From assembly GCF_003259335.1 (NCBI RefSeq), contig NZ_QLLL01000003.1:434001-498000 (forward strand): DNA of 64,000 nt, read 5' to 3'. Made by a program: the position numbers and the translations under genes. Positions 18,716 through 27,998 of this stretch are shown in pieces; position 1 is the first letter of the stretch; each line of letters begins with the position of its first letter. This DNA is from Chitinophaga skermanii. Lineage in GTDB: Bacteria; Bacteroidota; Bacteroidia; Chitinophagales; Chitinophagaceae. The notes under the pieces were generated by a model. The model was not told the DNA's origin. It worked only from the letters and a program-made list of their open reading frames with translations, and ran no database searches.

Positions 18716-18825
18716 AATAGGTCTATTCCACAAAAGATTTATCAATTCATTTCCATTCTTTCCAAAAAATCAATAATATTGATGTATAATTCCACAAATA
18801 TTAATCGAGCATTTAATTCGCATCT

Positions 18826-19362
18826 ATGCCTACTAGGAAAAAAGGAATGTTCATCGCTATCGCCAGCATATTCTGCTTGGGCGCTGCTTACTTCGGTTAT
18901 AATGCTTTTGCAAAACATCAACACCAAGCCGAATTAACAGAGAAAGGTGTTAAGGCCAATGCGATCGTCCAAGCATTCGATGCAAACGCAGGAACTGTTA
19001 CTGTAAGCTATTCTATCAAAGGAAAGAAATTTGAACTCGTAGAATCTGTCGACACCGGCTATATCCAAGTGAAAAAAGGTGAACAATACGAATTGCTTTA
19101 CTTACCTGAACATCCCGAAGTAGCAAAAATTAACTTCTTCAAACCAGTATACGTATACGGCTTTACCGTAGCCTCTACTTACCCCGATTATATTAAACCT
19201 GATCTATCTAAAAACAGTGTGCGTTTCGGCTACCAAATCAAAGATGTTACATACGAACGGGTACAACCTATTCCAAGTGGTGTTATTATAGACACTAGCC
19301 TTATGTATATGGTACACTTCTATACCGATCAACCTGCTGTAGGCTACTTAGATTTGAAATAA
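18826..19362 (+). CDS. Membrane-anchored protein with two related DUF3592-like repeats
   Basis: 178 residues with an N-terminal transmembrane helix (~7-28). The soluble part holds two similar ~45-residue units: 'VTVSYSIKGKKFELVES' with 'YELLYLPEHPEVAKIN', and 'VRFGYQIKDVTYERVQP' with 'YMVHFYTDQPAVGYLDL'. The first resembles the DUF3592-type pattern (VxYxVxGxxYxG ... VxYxPxxPxxA), a small extracytoplasmic beta domain. The function is unknown. The duplication is seen by eye only. Confidence 0.6.
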   Translation: MPTRKKGMFIAIASIFCLGAAYFGYNAFAKHQHQAELTEKGVKANAIVQAFDANAGTVTVSYSIKGKKFELVESVDTGYIQVKKGEQYELLYLPEHPEVAKINFFKPVYVYGFTVASTYPDYIKPDLSKNSVRFGYQIKDVTYERVQPIPSGVIIDTSLMYMVHFYTDQPAVGYLDLK

Positions 19363-19423
19363 TTCCTGTATTGTACTATACTATTTTAACATGTCTTTTT
19401 GACATTGTTACAAAATACTTTTG

Positions 19424-19566
19424 CCTATACCAAGCCTATCCCAAAGCTAGTAAAAGCCTATCTCAAGCCTATCCTTTACCTATCTAAACCCTAGTAAAAG
19501 CCTATCCTAAGCCTATCCTTTGCCTATCTAAACCCCAGTAAAAACCTATCTTAAGCCTATCTCAAG
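19424..19566. repeat. 11-bp helically phased tandem array (CCTATC-type units)
   Basis: Thirteen consecutive 11-base slots start at 19424, 19435, 19446, and so on to 19556. Most read CCTATCYYAAG or a near variant; the 4th-type slot reads CTAG/CCAG. Four slots make a 44-base higher-order unit (19451-19494 and 19495-19538 differ at only a few bases) with partial copies on both sides. The period is not a multiple of three, so it is not a coding repeat. It lies between convergent genes. Confidence 0.88.
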
Positions 19567-19965
19567 ATGTTTTTAAATGTTATGATGACTTCATTTTGAG
19601 TTAGTTACAACCGTTCGCCTAATCCTCACTAACATAGAACCCTTATTTCGCAAGGCTTTCGGAAGTCGCTGCCGATTATGGTCCAACTGTTTATCGAGAA
19701 TTATCCAGTAGAATGAGTAGGGGAAAGGGTTTGGGAGAATTATTGAAAATAAGCCGATTTAAGACATGGCACCTTGGTTGATAATATGAATAGGATATTT
19801 TAAATATTAGAGGATATGCAAGGCTATAAACAGGCATTATGTGGAAGGAAACCGACTGGTTTATGCCGGCTTTTTAAACAATATTTTTTGCAAGAAAAAT
19901 GTTGTTTCTACATGCGTCATACTGGCATGGTCGGGTAGTGTAGCCCCCAATAAAGCAATATAATA
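19567..19965. other. Intergenic remainder with a possible decayed coding fragment
   Basis: About 400 bases between the repeat array and the metal-receptor gene. One open frame without a start (19638-19781, plus strand) has protein-like composition, including 'EVAADYGPTVYRELSSRMSR' and 'GKGLGELLK', bounded by a stop at each end. It may be a gene remnant. Otherwise nothing recognisable. Confidence 0.4.
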
Positions 19966-20763
19966 TTATACTATCGATATCGCCCGCATCAACCCATCCA
20001 AATAACCCGCTGCTTCCAACAACCTACTTCCGTACCAACTAAACATTTCGCCATCTACCAAGCGTATCTCCGCATGCGGCAATAAAGTGCGTAACTCTTC
20101 AATATGCTTCTCTTTAAAAGGATATGGCTCCGAAGATAAAAACACCAGGGAAGGATTCGCCGCTACAATATCCTCCGCTGTTACAGCTGGGTAACGACTG
20201 GTATGGGCGAAGGCATTCTCCATGCCCAGCCGCGTTAATATATGGTCAATGAAGGTACCCGGTGCCGCTACCATCCAAGGGTCACGCCAAATGAAGTAAG
20301 CCACCGAAACAGGCTGGGAGAGTGGTGTAATCCGGGCAAAGCGTGCTTGTATTGCCTGGGAAATCAACAATGCTTTCTCATGCGTGCCCGTTATGTCGCC
20401 CACCGATTCAATCATCGCGCAGGCAGACGGAATATCATGTATATCACTGATCCAAACAGGGTATGTTGCCATTAATTGCTCAATGTCCGATTGGGTGTTT
20501 TCTTCTTTATTCGCAATAATTACATCCGGTTGCAATGCTTTGATCACATCAAACTTGAACTGCTTCGTTCCACCTATACGCGTTTTGCTTCGAAACCATG
20601 TTTCGGGGTGTATGCAAAACTTGGTGATACCTACCACGGCTTCATCCAATCCCAAATCCGCCAATAACTCCGTTTGCGAAGGCACCACCGACACAATGCG
20701 TTGCGGGAAAACCGGTATCTCTACTGCACGCCCCATTTGATCTATATACTGCTTCGTTTGCAT
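19966..20763 (-). CDS. Helical-backbone metal receptor / BtuF-like substrate-binding protein without signal peptide
   Basis: 265 residues from the ATG at 20763. The fold is the periplasmic binding protein type of cobalamin and iron-chelate receptors: 'RIVSVVPSQTELLADLGLDE', 'VVGITKFCIHP', 'VIKALQPDVIIANKEEN' and 'PSLVFLSSEPYPF'. No signal peptide or lipobox is present, and no permease or ATPase is adjacent, so it may act in the cytoplasm or be exported by another route. The related cytoplasmic members are annotated 'cobalamin-binding protein'; the ligand is inferred. Confidence 0.78.
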   Translation of the reverse strand: MQTKQYIDQMGRAVEIPVFPQRIVSVVPSQTELLADLGLDEAVVGITKFCIHPETWFRSKTRIGGTKQFKFDVIKALQPDVIIANKEENTQSDIEQLMATYPVWISDIHDIPSACAMIESVGDITGTHEKALLISQAIQARFARITPLSQPVSVAYFIWRDPWMVAAPGTFIDHILTRLGMENAFAHTSRYPAVTAEDIVAANPSLVFLSSEPYPFKEKHIEELRTLLPHAEIRLVDGEMFSWYGSRLLEAAGYLDGLMRAISIV

Positions 20764-20769
20764 AGAAAA

Positions 20770-20804
20770 CAAAAATGCTTTGCAGTAAAATAACTACAAA
20801 GCAT
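20770..20804 (-). terminator. Intrinsic terminator of the cystathionine beta-synthase gene
   Basis: Perfectly paired ends ATGCTTTGCAGT / ACTACAAAGCAT (one mismatch) then five T on the minus strand; it sits immediately before the next gene's start. Confidence 0.82.
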
Positions 20805-20825
20805 CTTGTCTAAAAAATTATTTTA

Positions 20826-22184
20826 TTAATTACCCAATGCCTGGATAATATCGTACTTCGTTACAATGTGGTAATTACCACTATCATCCGCCGCTAATAC
20901 CGCCCCGTTTTCTTTATTGATGTACACCGATAATTTCTCTATCGGTGTTTCCAATGAAACCGTTGGGAAAGCAGGCTGCATCACGTTTTTAATCAAGGCA
21001 TCTTTAATATCTGGATGGTCAATCAATTTGTTAAACAAGCCATTCTCCGATATGCTACCGATGATCTGTTGTTGATGGATCACAGGAATATGCTCAATAT
21101 CAAATTTCTTCATCTTCGCAATGGCATCACTCACTTTTTCATCCGGCGAAATGGTTACAAGCGGCAAGTTTCTTCTGCCATTCACCACGTCTTTCACGGT
21201 TTTAACGTCTAAGAAACCACGCTCCATCATCCACTGGTCGTTATAAACCTTGCCTACATAACGCGAACCATGATCATGGAATACCACTACCACTACGTCG
21301 GTTGGCTTTAAGTATTTTTTCAGTTGAATCAAGCCTGCTACTGCCGAGCCTGCCGAATAACCTACGAAAATGCCCTCTTCTTTTGTAATCCTACGGGCCA
21401 TTACAGCACCGTCTTTATCGGTTACTTTTTCGAATTTATCAATCACGCTCATGTCGTAGTTCTGTGGTACGAAGTCTTCCCCGATACCTTCTGTTATATA
21501 AGGGTATACTTCACTCATATCCAGTTCACCCGTTTCATGGTATTTCTTCAACAAGGAACCATAGCTATCTATGGCCCATACTTGAATATTCGGGTTCTTT
21601 TCTTTCAAGTATTGCCCCGTTCCTGTTACCGTACCTCCTGTACCGGTGGCCACAATTAAATGGGTAATTCTACCGTCTGTTTGGTCCCATATTTCCGGCC
21701 CTGTTTGCTCGTAGTGGGCAACACGGTTGGCCAAGTTATCGTACTGGTTCACATAGAACGAATTCGGAATCTCGGTAGCCAAGCGTTTCGACACACTGTA
21801 ATAAGATTTCGGGTCTTCGGGTTCTACATTGGTAGGACAAACAATTACTTCTGCACCCAACGCCTTTAATATATCTACCTTCTCCTTGGATTGCTTATCA
21901 GTAGTGGTGAAAATACACTTATACCCTTTGATGATCGCAGCCAATGCTAAGCCCATACCGGTATTACCGCTGGTGCCTTCGATCATGGTGCCGCCGGGTT
22001 TGAGGTAGCCAAGTCTTTCTGCTTCTTCTACCATTTTCAGGGCCATACGATCTTTAATAGAGTTACCGGGGTTAAAAAACTCCACCTTCGCGTACACTTC
22101 GCAAGGTAGTTCTGCCGTAACTTTGTGTAGTTTGACTAAAGGTGTGTTACCAATTGTTTCGAGAATATTGTTACAATATTTCAT
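20826..22184 (-). CDS. Cystathionine beta-synthase (PLP enzyme with C-terminal CBS pair)
   Basis: 452 residues. A fold-type II PLP domain has Schiff-base Lys44 in 'NPGNSIKDR', the phosphate-binding loop 'GTSGNTG' and 'VATGTGGTVTGTG'. A CBS-domain pair occupies about residues 335-452 ('ISPDEKVSDAIAKMKKFDIE', 'IEKLSVYINKENGAVLA'). This arrangement is that of eukaryotic-type cystathionine beta-synthase, which condenses homocysteine and serine; cysteine synthase K/M lacks the CBS pair. The CBS module may bind an adenosyl ligand for regulation. No haem-binding N-terminal extension is present. Confidence 0.85.
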   Translation of the reverse strand: MKYCNNILETIGNTPLVKLHKVTAELPCEVYAKVEFFNPGNSIKDRMALKMVEEAERLGYLKPGGTMIEGTSGNTGMGLALAAIIKGYKCIFTTTDKQSKEKVDILKALGAEVIVCPTNVEPEDPKSYYSVSKRLATEIPNSFYVNQYDNLANRVAHYEQTGPEIWDQTDGRITHLIVATGTGGTVTGTGQYLKEKNPNIQVWAIDSYGSLLKKYHETGELDMSEVYPYITEGIGEDFVPQNYDMSVIDKFEKVTDKDGAVMARRITKEEGIFVGYSAGSAVAGLIQLKKYLKPTDVVVVVFHDHGSRYVGKVYNDQWMMERGFLDVKTVKDVVNGRRNLPLVTISPDEKVSDAIAKMKKFDIEHIPVIHQQQIIGSISENGLFNKLIDHPDIKDALIKNVMQPAFPTVSLETPIEKLSVYINKENGAVLAADDSGNYHIVTKYDIIQALGN

Positions 22185-22341
22185 AATACTTTTTTAGTTA
22201 GCAGTTATAGCGAATTTAAGGGAAAGTGTCGATGAAACAATCAATTAGCACCGCCTGTTAAAATTTAAGATTTCTTTATCATAGGGCGAAATGATTGCGG
22301 TTTATTTCCATATCTTAATCGTTTAAATAAGTTTAGCCCAT

Positions 22342-22349
22342 TATATTTG
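22342..22349 (+). promoter_or_regulatory. Candidate -7 promoter element of bioD (TATATTTG)
   Basis: Exact match to the Bacteroidota TAnnTTTG box, ending six bases before the bioD ATG; transcription would begin at or next to the start codon. No well-spaced -33 TTTG box is visible. Confidence 0.45.
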
Positions 22350-22355
22350 CGAATT

Positions 22356-23009
22356 ATGAAGCGTACTCATCAGCGGTTTTTTGTGACAGGTATTGGCACG
22401 GGTGTTGGCAAAACAGTCGTGAGCGCCTGCGTGGCGGAAGCATTGGACGCGCATTATTGGAAACCCATCCAGTCGGGCCTGGAAGAAGAAACGGATACCG
22501 AGTTCATTCAACGAATGACCACCCACCCGGAATACTGCTACCCCGAAGGATACCGTCTTAAAACGCCCGCCTCGCCCCATTTGGCCGCGCGGATCGATGG
22601 CGTTGAAATAGATGTACAACATATTGTTCAGCTTGCCGATCAATACCAAACCAACGATCGCCCCCTCATCATCGAAGGTGCCGGAGGTCTCATGGTGCCG
22701 ATCAACGAGGATACGTTTACTTTGGAACTGGTTCAACAACTCGAAGCCCGTGTTATCCTAGTAGCGATGAACTACTTGGGCAGCATTAACCACTCGCTAC
22801 TCACCGCCATGGCCCTACAGCAAGCCAATGTGCCCGTAGCCGGATGGATCTTTAACGGGGAATACAACACCAACGAAGACGATATCGTACGGTGGACGAA
22901 ATTGCCCAAAATAGGGCGTATATTACAAGCCAACGTGCTCGACAAGGCGTTTATAACGCATCAAGCAGCACAACTAAAACCCAGCTTGATAGAATTATTG
23001 GGATTATGA
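22356..23009 (+). CDS. bioD: ATP-dependent dethiobiotin synthetase
   Basis: 217 residues from the ATG (a TTG nine bases earlier is unlikely). It closes the ureido ring of dethiobiotin from diaminopelargonic acid, CO2 and ATP, the penultimate step of biotin synthesis. The P-loop is 'GIGTGVGKT' (Lys19), followed by 'YWKPIQSG' with the conserved substrate lysine, and 'IIEGAGGLMVPI'. Other bio genes are absent here. Its stop overlaps the next ATG (ATGA), indicating translational coupling with the folate gene. Confidence 0.93.
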   Translation: MKRTHQRFFVTGIGTGVGKTVVSACVAEALDAHYWKPIQSGLEEETDTEFIQRMTTHPEYCYPEGYRLKTPASPHLAARIDGVEIDVQHIVQLADQYQTNDRPLIIEGAGGLMVPINEDTFTLELVQQLEARVILVAMNYLGSINHSLLTAMALQQANVPVAGWIFNGEYNTNEDDIVRWTKLPKIGRILQANVLDKAFITHQAAQLKPSLIELLGL

Positions 23010-23596
23010 CACTAACGAAGAAGGATATACGAAAAACATATATAGAGCAGCGGAAATCCCTCACAGATGACGAATGGGCCATGTTAAATATGGAATTACT
23101 GGTTCAATGCAGTAATTTTGACTGGTCGAACATTGAATTTCTCCACATTTTTTTACCGATCCTGGCGAAGAAAGAAGTAGATACCTTCCTGGTCGCCATC
23201 TGGATACGAGAACATTACCCTCATATTAAACTGGTCACCTCGCAATCTAATTTTGAAACCAACGAGATGCGACATATTTTGTGGCACGACGAATGCCCGT
23301 TGGAAGAAAATGCCTACGGTATTCCCGAACCCACAGCTGGCGAAGAGGTGAACCCACTCTCGCTCGATATGGTACTGGTTCCCATGGTGGCATTCGATTT
23401 GCAGGGTCATAGGGTAGGTTATGGTAAAGGGATGTACGACAAGTTCTTAGCCCAGTGCAAACCGGGTGCTAAAAAAGTGGGCCTAGCGTTGTTTCCACCC
23501 GTTAGCAATCATATCAGCGATATACACGACGGTGATATGGCTTTAGATGCCGTGATTACACCGGCAGAGATTTATTATTTTAAACCAACAACTTAA
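23006..23596 (+). CDS. 5-formyltetrahydrofolate cyclo-ligase
   Basis: 196 residues, starting at the ATG that overlaps the bioD stop. It converts 5-formyl-THF to 5,10-methenyl-THF using ATP. The N-terminal basic 'KKDIRKTYIEQRKSL' and the C-terminal signature 'VPMVAFDLQGHRVGYGKGMYD' are characteristic of the family (fthC/ygfA type). Second gene in a bioD-fthC-lpxK run; lpxK follows after three bases. Cytosolic. Confidence 0.93.
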   Translation: MTLTKKDIRKTYIEQRKSLTDDEWAMLNMELLVQCSNFDWSNIEFLHIFLPILAKKEVDTFLVAIWIREHYPHIKLVTSQSNFETNEMRHILWHDECPLEENAYGIPEPTAGEEVNPLSLDMVLVPMVAFDLQGHRVGYGKGMYDKFLAQCKPGAKKVGLALFPPVSNHISDIHDGDMALDAVITPAEIYYFKPTT

Positions 23597-23599
23597 CCA

Positions 23600-24679
23600 G
23601 TGTTACGTTACTTAACTTTTTTACTATATCCCTTTTCCTTGTTGTATGGACTGATTATGTGGATGCGGAACAGGTTTTATGATAGGGGCTTACTTACTGC
23701 CGTGGAATTCGATATCGCAACGATTTCCTTCGGCAATTTGTCGGTAGGGGGAACAGGGAAAACCCCGCATGTCGAATACCTCATTCGCTTGTTAAAGAAC
23801 CAATTCGCCGTAGCCTCTCTCAGCCGTGGTTATAACCGTAGAACAAAAGGGTATATTCTCGCCGATGCCAATAGCACGGCCCGTCAAATTGGCGATGAAC
23901 CCATGCAGTTCCACCAAAAATTCCCGGATATCAGCGTGTGCGTAGGTGAAGAAAGGATGCTTGCCATCCCGCAATTGCTGATGGATCGCCCCCATACACA
24001 GGTGGTTTTACTCGACGATGCCTTTCAACACCGTTCGATTAAGCCCGGCTTGAACCTCATGCTAACTGATTATAGCCGCCTTTTTACCCGCGACCACGTA
24101 GTGCCATTCGGCCGTTTACGCGAGGGTAGAAGCGGTTATAAACGTGCCAGCAGCATCGTTGTTTCTAAATGTCCTCCCAACCTTAGCGTGGCGGAAAAGG
24201 AAAAAATTACGGCAGAAATTAACCCATTGCCACACCAGCGTGTTTATTTCAGTACCTTGGCTTACGGCGAACTGTACGATATGGAAACACTGGAAAGCGT
24301 ACAAGTTTCTCCAAAAGCATCTATTCACTTGGTATGCGGTATTGCACGCCCGCAACCTTTGGTAGACTATTTGCAAACAAAAGTAGAAAGGGTATTCTTG
24401 CAACAATTCCCCGATCACTATTACTATACCAAAAGCACATTGGATAAAGTAAAGCTGGAATTCGAGCATATGCCCGGTGAAGAGAAAATAATCGTCACCA
24501 CCGAAAAAGATGCCGTACGCCTCCATCTTTTATTGGATGACTTGAAAGCGATGAACCTCCGCATCGCCGTGATCCCGGTTGAGGTGCAATTCCTTTTTAA
24601 TGAAGGAGAATCATTTAATAATTATATTTTTGATTATCTCGATAAAACGGTTCCCAAAGTAGCGGTAACCGCAGAATAA
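23600..24679 (+). CDS. lpxK: Tetraacyldisaccharide 4'-kinase
   Basis: 359 residues with a GTG start three bases after the upstream stop. It phosphorylates the 4' position of lipid A disaccharide to give lipid IVA. A short N-terminal membrane-associating helix ('TFLLYPFSLLYGLIMWM') precedes the P-loop 'GNLSVGGTGKTPHVEYL'. 'SRGYNRRTKGY', 'GDEPMQFHQKFP' and 'LLDDAFQHRSI' are the family's conserved blocks. The gene also confirms a Gram-negative, lipid A-making organism, in keeping with the LpxR-like protein upstream. Confidence 0.95.
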   Translation: MLRYLTFLLYPFSLLYGLIMWMRNRFYDRGLLTAVEFDIATISFGNLSVGGTGKTPHVEYLIRLLKNQFAVASLSRGYNRRTKGYILADANSTARQIGDEPMQFHQKFPDISVCVGEERMLAIPQLLMDRPHTQVVLLDDAFQHRSIKPGLNLMLTDYSRLFTRDHVVPFGRLREGRSGYKRASSIVVSKCPPNLSVAEKEKITAEINPLPHQRVYFSTLAYGELYDMETLESVQVSPKASIHLVCGIARPQPLVDYLQTKVERVFLQQFPDHYYYTKSTLDKVKLEFEHMPGEEKIIVTTEKDAVRLHLLLDDLKAMNLRIAVIPVEVQFLFNEGESFNNYIFDYLDKTVPKVAVTAE

Positions 24680-24759
24680 TCATGTGAATAGAAAAAAGTA
24701 ACCCGTCGAATGGCTGTCGACGAGGTTCCATATCCAATTCAACCCCCAAACAAAATAAA

Positions 24760-26853
24760 ATGGCAAAAAAGAAAAAAGATAATAATAGAACGAGTAGTAG
24801 CCAGAAGAAAACATTCAGGGGAACAATCGAAGTAACCCGTTCGGGGATGGCATTTGTTATTGTACCCACGTTAGCGAAAGACATTCTTGTTAAACAGAAA
24901 AACCTACATTCAGCACTGGATGGCGACGAAGTAACCGTAGATGTTATCAAACAAGCGAAAAACCTTGGTCGCATGGAAGGTGTTATTACCGAAGTAATCA
25001 CTAGAAAGAAATCCGAATTCACAGGCACCTTGCAGGTAAGCAAGTCATTTGCTTTCCTCATTCCTGAAAAAGGATCTTTCTTACCCGATATTTATATTCC
25101 TGCAGGCGCCATGAAAGGCGGCAAAGACGGCGATAAGGCGGTTGTGAAGATTGTAAACTGGGGCGAAAAGTCGAAGAAACCTGTAGGTGAAGTCGTGGAA
25201 ATCCTCGACGCTACAAATAGTGCAGATCTCGCGATGAAGGAAATACTCATCGATAGCGGTTTCCCATTATCCTTCCCAACGGAAGTAATCAAAGAAACCA
25301 GCGATCTAAAGGATATTATCCAAGCCTCCGAAATCAGGAAAAGAAAGGATTGCCGTAAATGGCTCACTTTCACCATCGATCCTGTTGATGCGAAAGACTT
25401 TGACGATGCTATTTCTTACCGCAAACTGAAAAATGGTAACCACGAATTTGGCGTACACATAGCCGATGTAAGTCATTACGTTGTGCCCGGTACAGAACTC
25501 GACAAAGAAGCAGAAAAACGCGCTACATCCGTGTATTTACCCGACCGTGTAAATCCCATGTTGCCGGAAAAAATCAGTAACGAACTGTGTTCTTTACGTC
25601 CGCACGAAGACAAACTTACCTTCTCCGCTATCTTCGAAATGAACGATAAGGCCGAGATCGTGTCGTACTGGATCGGTAGAACGGTAATCCATTCCAAACA
25701 CCGTTTTACGTATGAAGAAGTACAAGAGATCATCGAAACCGGTGAAGGACCGTACGACAAAGAAGTTTTGTTACTCAACAAAATTGCCCGCATCTTGCGC
25801 AAAAATAGGTTCGACGAAGGCGCTATTAACTTCTCTTCCCAGGAAGTGCGATTCCAACTAGATGAAACCGGTAAACCTATCGGTATCATCATCAAGGAAA
25901 GCAAAGAAGCGCACCAGTTAATCGAAGAATTTATGTTGTTGGCGAATAGAACGGTGGCAGAATATGTGGCGAATGTAAGAGTGAACAAGCACGAAGTACC
26001 TTTCCCTTACCGTGTACACGATACACCCGACGAAGAGAAACTAAACGTTTTCTCTGTATTTGCCCGCAAATTTGGGTATAAATTGAACCTTAGCACACCA
26101 GAAACGGTGGCTACTTCGTTCAATGAACTACTCACCGCTGCGAGGGGTACGCCTGCACAGCACGTATTGGAAACATTGGGTATCAGAACAATGGCTAAAG
26201 CGGAATATACGACCGATAATATTGGTCACTACGGGTTAGGATTTGCCTACTATTGTCACTTCACTTCCCCGATCCGCCGTTACCCCGATGTAATGGTACA
26301 CCGTATTTTACAAGAGTGCTTAGATGGCAATGTAAAACCCGATAAGCAGTTAGAAAAACGTTGTAAGCACAGTTCCGAAATGGAAAGAAAAGCCATGGAA
26401 GCAGAACGCGCTGCCAATAAATACAAGCAAGTAGAATACATGCAGCAGTTTATCGGCGATACATTTGAAGGCGTTATTTCGGGTGTAGCCCATTTCGGGT
26501 TCTGGGTAGAAACGGTAGACACGAAATGTGAAGGCCTCGTAGGCATGCACAACTTGGCTACAAAAGATGATTTCATTTATAATGAACACGAATACGCCTT
26601 GGTGGGCCAAAATACGGGCAAAACATACCGTATCGGCGAAAAAGTAACCATTAGGGTAGTAGCCGCTAACTTGTTGAAACGCCAATTGGATTATGACTTG
26701 ATTGAAGATGATACAACAACATCTTCGTCTTCTCCAAGAGCAACAGCAAGACCATCTAACGGTGATAGACCTAAGAAGGCAAGAGCACCCAGGGAAAAAG
26801 GACCAGCTAAAAGTGGCCCGGCACCGAAGAAACGAGCGAAAAAAACGAAATAG
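24760..26853 (+). CDS. rnr: Ribonuclease R
   Basis: 697 residues. A 3'-5' exoribonuclease that degrades structured RNA. N-terminal cold-shock-like domains (~15-160), an RNB catalytic domain with the metal-binding acidic cluster Asp207/Asp210/Asp213/Asp215/Asp216 ('DPVDAKDFDDA'), a C-terminal S1 domain (~600-665, 'GDTFEGVISGVAHFGFWV') and a Lys/Arg/Pro-rich tail that would help bind RNA. Length fits the shorter Bacteroidota form. A basic, Ser-rich N terminus (KKKKDNNRTSSS) is also present. Confidence 0.95.
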   Translation: MAKKKKDNNRTSSSQKKTFRGTIEVTRSGMAFVIVPTLAKDILVKQKNLHSALDGDEVTVDVIKQAKNLGRMEGVITEVITRKKSEFTGTLQVSKSFAFLIPEKGSFLPDIYIPAGAMKGGKDGDKAVVKIVNWGEKSKKPVGEVVEILDATNSADLAMKEILIDSGFPLSFPTEVIKETSDLKDIIQASEIRKRKDCRKWLTFTIDPVDAKDFDDAISYRKLKNGNHEFGVHIADVSHYVVPGTELDKEAEKRATSVYLPDRVNPMLPEKISNELCSLRPHEDKLTFSAIFEMNDKAEIVSYWIGRTVIHSKHRFTYEEVQEIIETGEGPYDKEVLLLNKIARILRKNRFDEGAINFSSQEVRFQLDETGKPIGIIIKESKEAHQLIEEFMLLANRTVAEYVANVRVNKHEVPFPYRVHDTPDEEKLNVFSVFARKFGYKLNLSTPETVATSFNELLTAARGTPAQHVLETLGIRTMAKAEYTTDNIGHYGLGFAYYCHFTSPIRRYPDVMVHRILQECLDGNVKPDKQLEKRCKHSSEMERKAMEAERAANKYKQVEYMQQFIGDTFEGVISGVAHFGFWVETVDTKCEGLVGMHNLATKDDFIYNEHEYALVGQNTGKTYRIGEKVTIRVVAANLLKRQLDYDLIEDDTTTSSSSPRATARPSNGDRPKKARAPREKGPAKSGPAPKKRAKKTK

Positions 26854-26890
26854 CCATACCTAGTAACCTGTAAATTAATATACGAGCGAC

Positions 26891-27862
26891 ATGCATTCAT
26901 TTAAAGAGTTATCGGCAAAATTTGAACAACAGTTTAACCATAGACAATTCCCGGCACAGCCGGCCAACTTATACGACGCCTCGCAGTATATATTAGGCAT
27001 CGGGGGTAAAAGAATTCGCCCCGTACTGGCCATGATGGGGAATGAATTGTTCGACACCTTACACGACGATTCACTGTTAGTAGGAACCGCCATCGAGTTG
27101 TTCCATAACTTCACCCTTATCCACGATGATATTATGGACAAAGCGCCTTTACGTCGTGGAATGCCTACCGTGCACACGAAATACAACGATGCAACGGCGA
27201 TCATGGCGGGTGACGTGATGTTGATCAGGTGCTACGACTTTTTAAACAAAGTACAGCCGCATATCAAAACGAAAATCATCAACGTATTCAATAAAGCGGC
27301 CTCGGAAGTATGTGAAGGCCAGCAATATGATATGGATATGGAGGTGATGAAGCCGGAAGACGTGCAGTACAATGATTACGTGAACATGATCGGGTTAAAA
27401 ACCTCGGTATTGTTAGCAGCCGCTTTACAAATGGGTGCTATTATCGGTGGTGGAAGCGAGGGTAACCAACAACACCTCTATAACTTCGGTAAAAACGTAG
27501 GCATTGCATTCCAAATGCAAGACGATTACTTGGATGCCTTCGGCGACCCTGACAAACATGGTAAGCAAGCCGGTGGCGACATCCTCATTAATAAAAAGAC
27601 CTTCTTATTACTAAAGGCCCTCGATACATGTAACCCGGGGCAAAAAGAAGAACTGCACCATTTAATGGACACGAACCCGGCCGATAAAGTGGCGCAGGTG
27701 TTACGCATCTTCAAAGAATGTAAAATAGATGTTTGGTCGGAAGAAGAAAAAGAAAGCTATAAACAAAAGGCTATCAAAAGCTTGGAAGAAATTGCCGTGG
27801 TAAGTGCCCGCAAGAAGCCTCTGCTTGAATTAGCCGATTTCTTGCTCACAAGGCAACATTAA
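26891..27862 (+). CDS. Polyprenyl diphosphate synthase (trans, IspA/IspB-like)
   Basis: 323 residues. Head-to-tail condensation of isopentenyl diphosphate onto an allylic primer. First aspartate-rich motif Asp79-Asp83 ('LIHDDIMDKAPLRRG') and second Asp211-Asp215 ('FQMQDDYLDAFGD') are intact; 'GGKRIRP' binds IPP. The residues before the first motif ('ELFHNFTLI') include Phe at a position that governs chain length; the final chain length cannot be stated. ATG start 37 bases after rnr. Confidence 0.92.
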   Translation: MHSFKELSAKFEQQFNHRQFPAQPANLYDASQYILGIGGKRIRPVLAMMGNELFDTLHDDSLLVGTAIELFHNFTLIHDDIMDKAPLRRGMPTVHTKYNDATAIMAGDVMLIRCYDFLNKVQPHIKTKIINVFNKAASEVCEGQQYDMDMEVMKPEDVQYNDYVNMIGLKTSVLLAAALQMGAIIGGGSEGNQQHLYNFGKNVGIAFQMQDDYLDAFGDPDKHGKQAGGDILINKKTFLLLKALDTCNPGQKEELHHLMDTNPADKVAQVLRIFKECKIDVWSEEEKESYKQKAIKSLEEIAVVSARKKPLLELADFLLTRQH

Positions 27863-27998
27863 ACAATTGGAATTACTATATTCGCGATAGTGCTGTATAT
27901 TAGAAGACGCAATGCAATTGAATATGCCAATCAAGAGCACCACGTTACAGCGTAAGCGACATATAATATCAACCGATCTTAACATCAACAAAATTTAA

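Noticed and set aside
19424-19566. CRISPR-like array
   Set aside because: The units are 11 bases with no unique spacers and no cas genes nearby.
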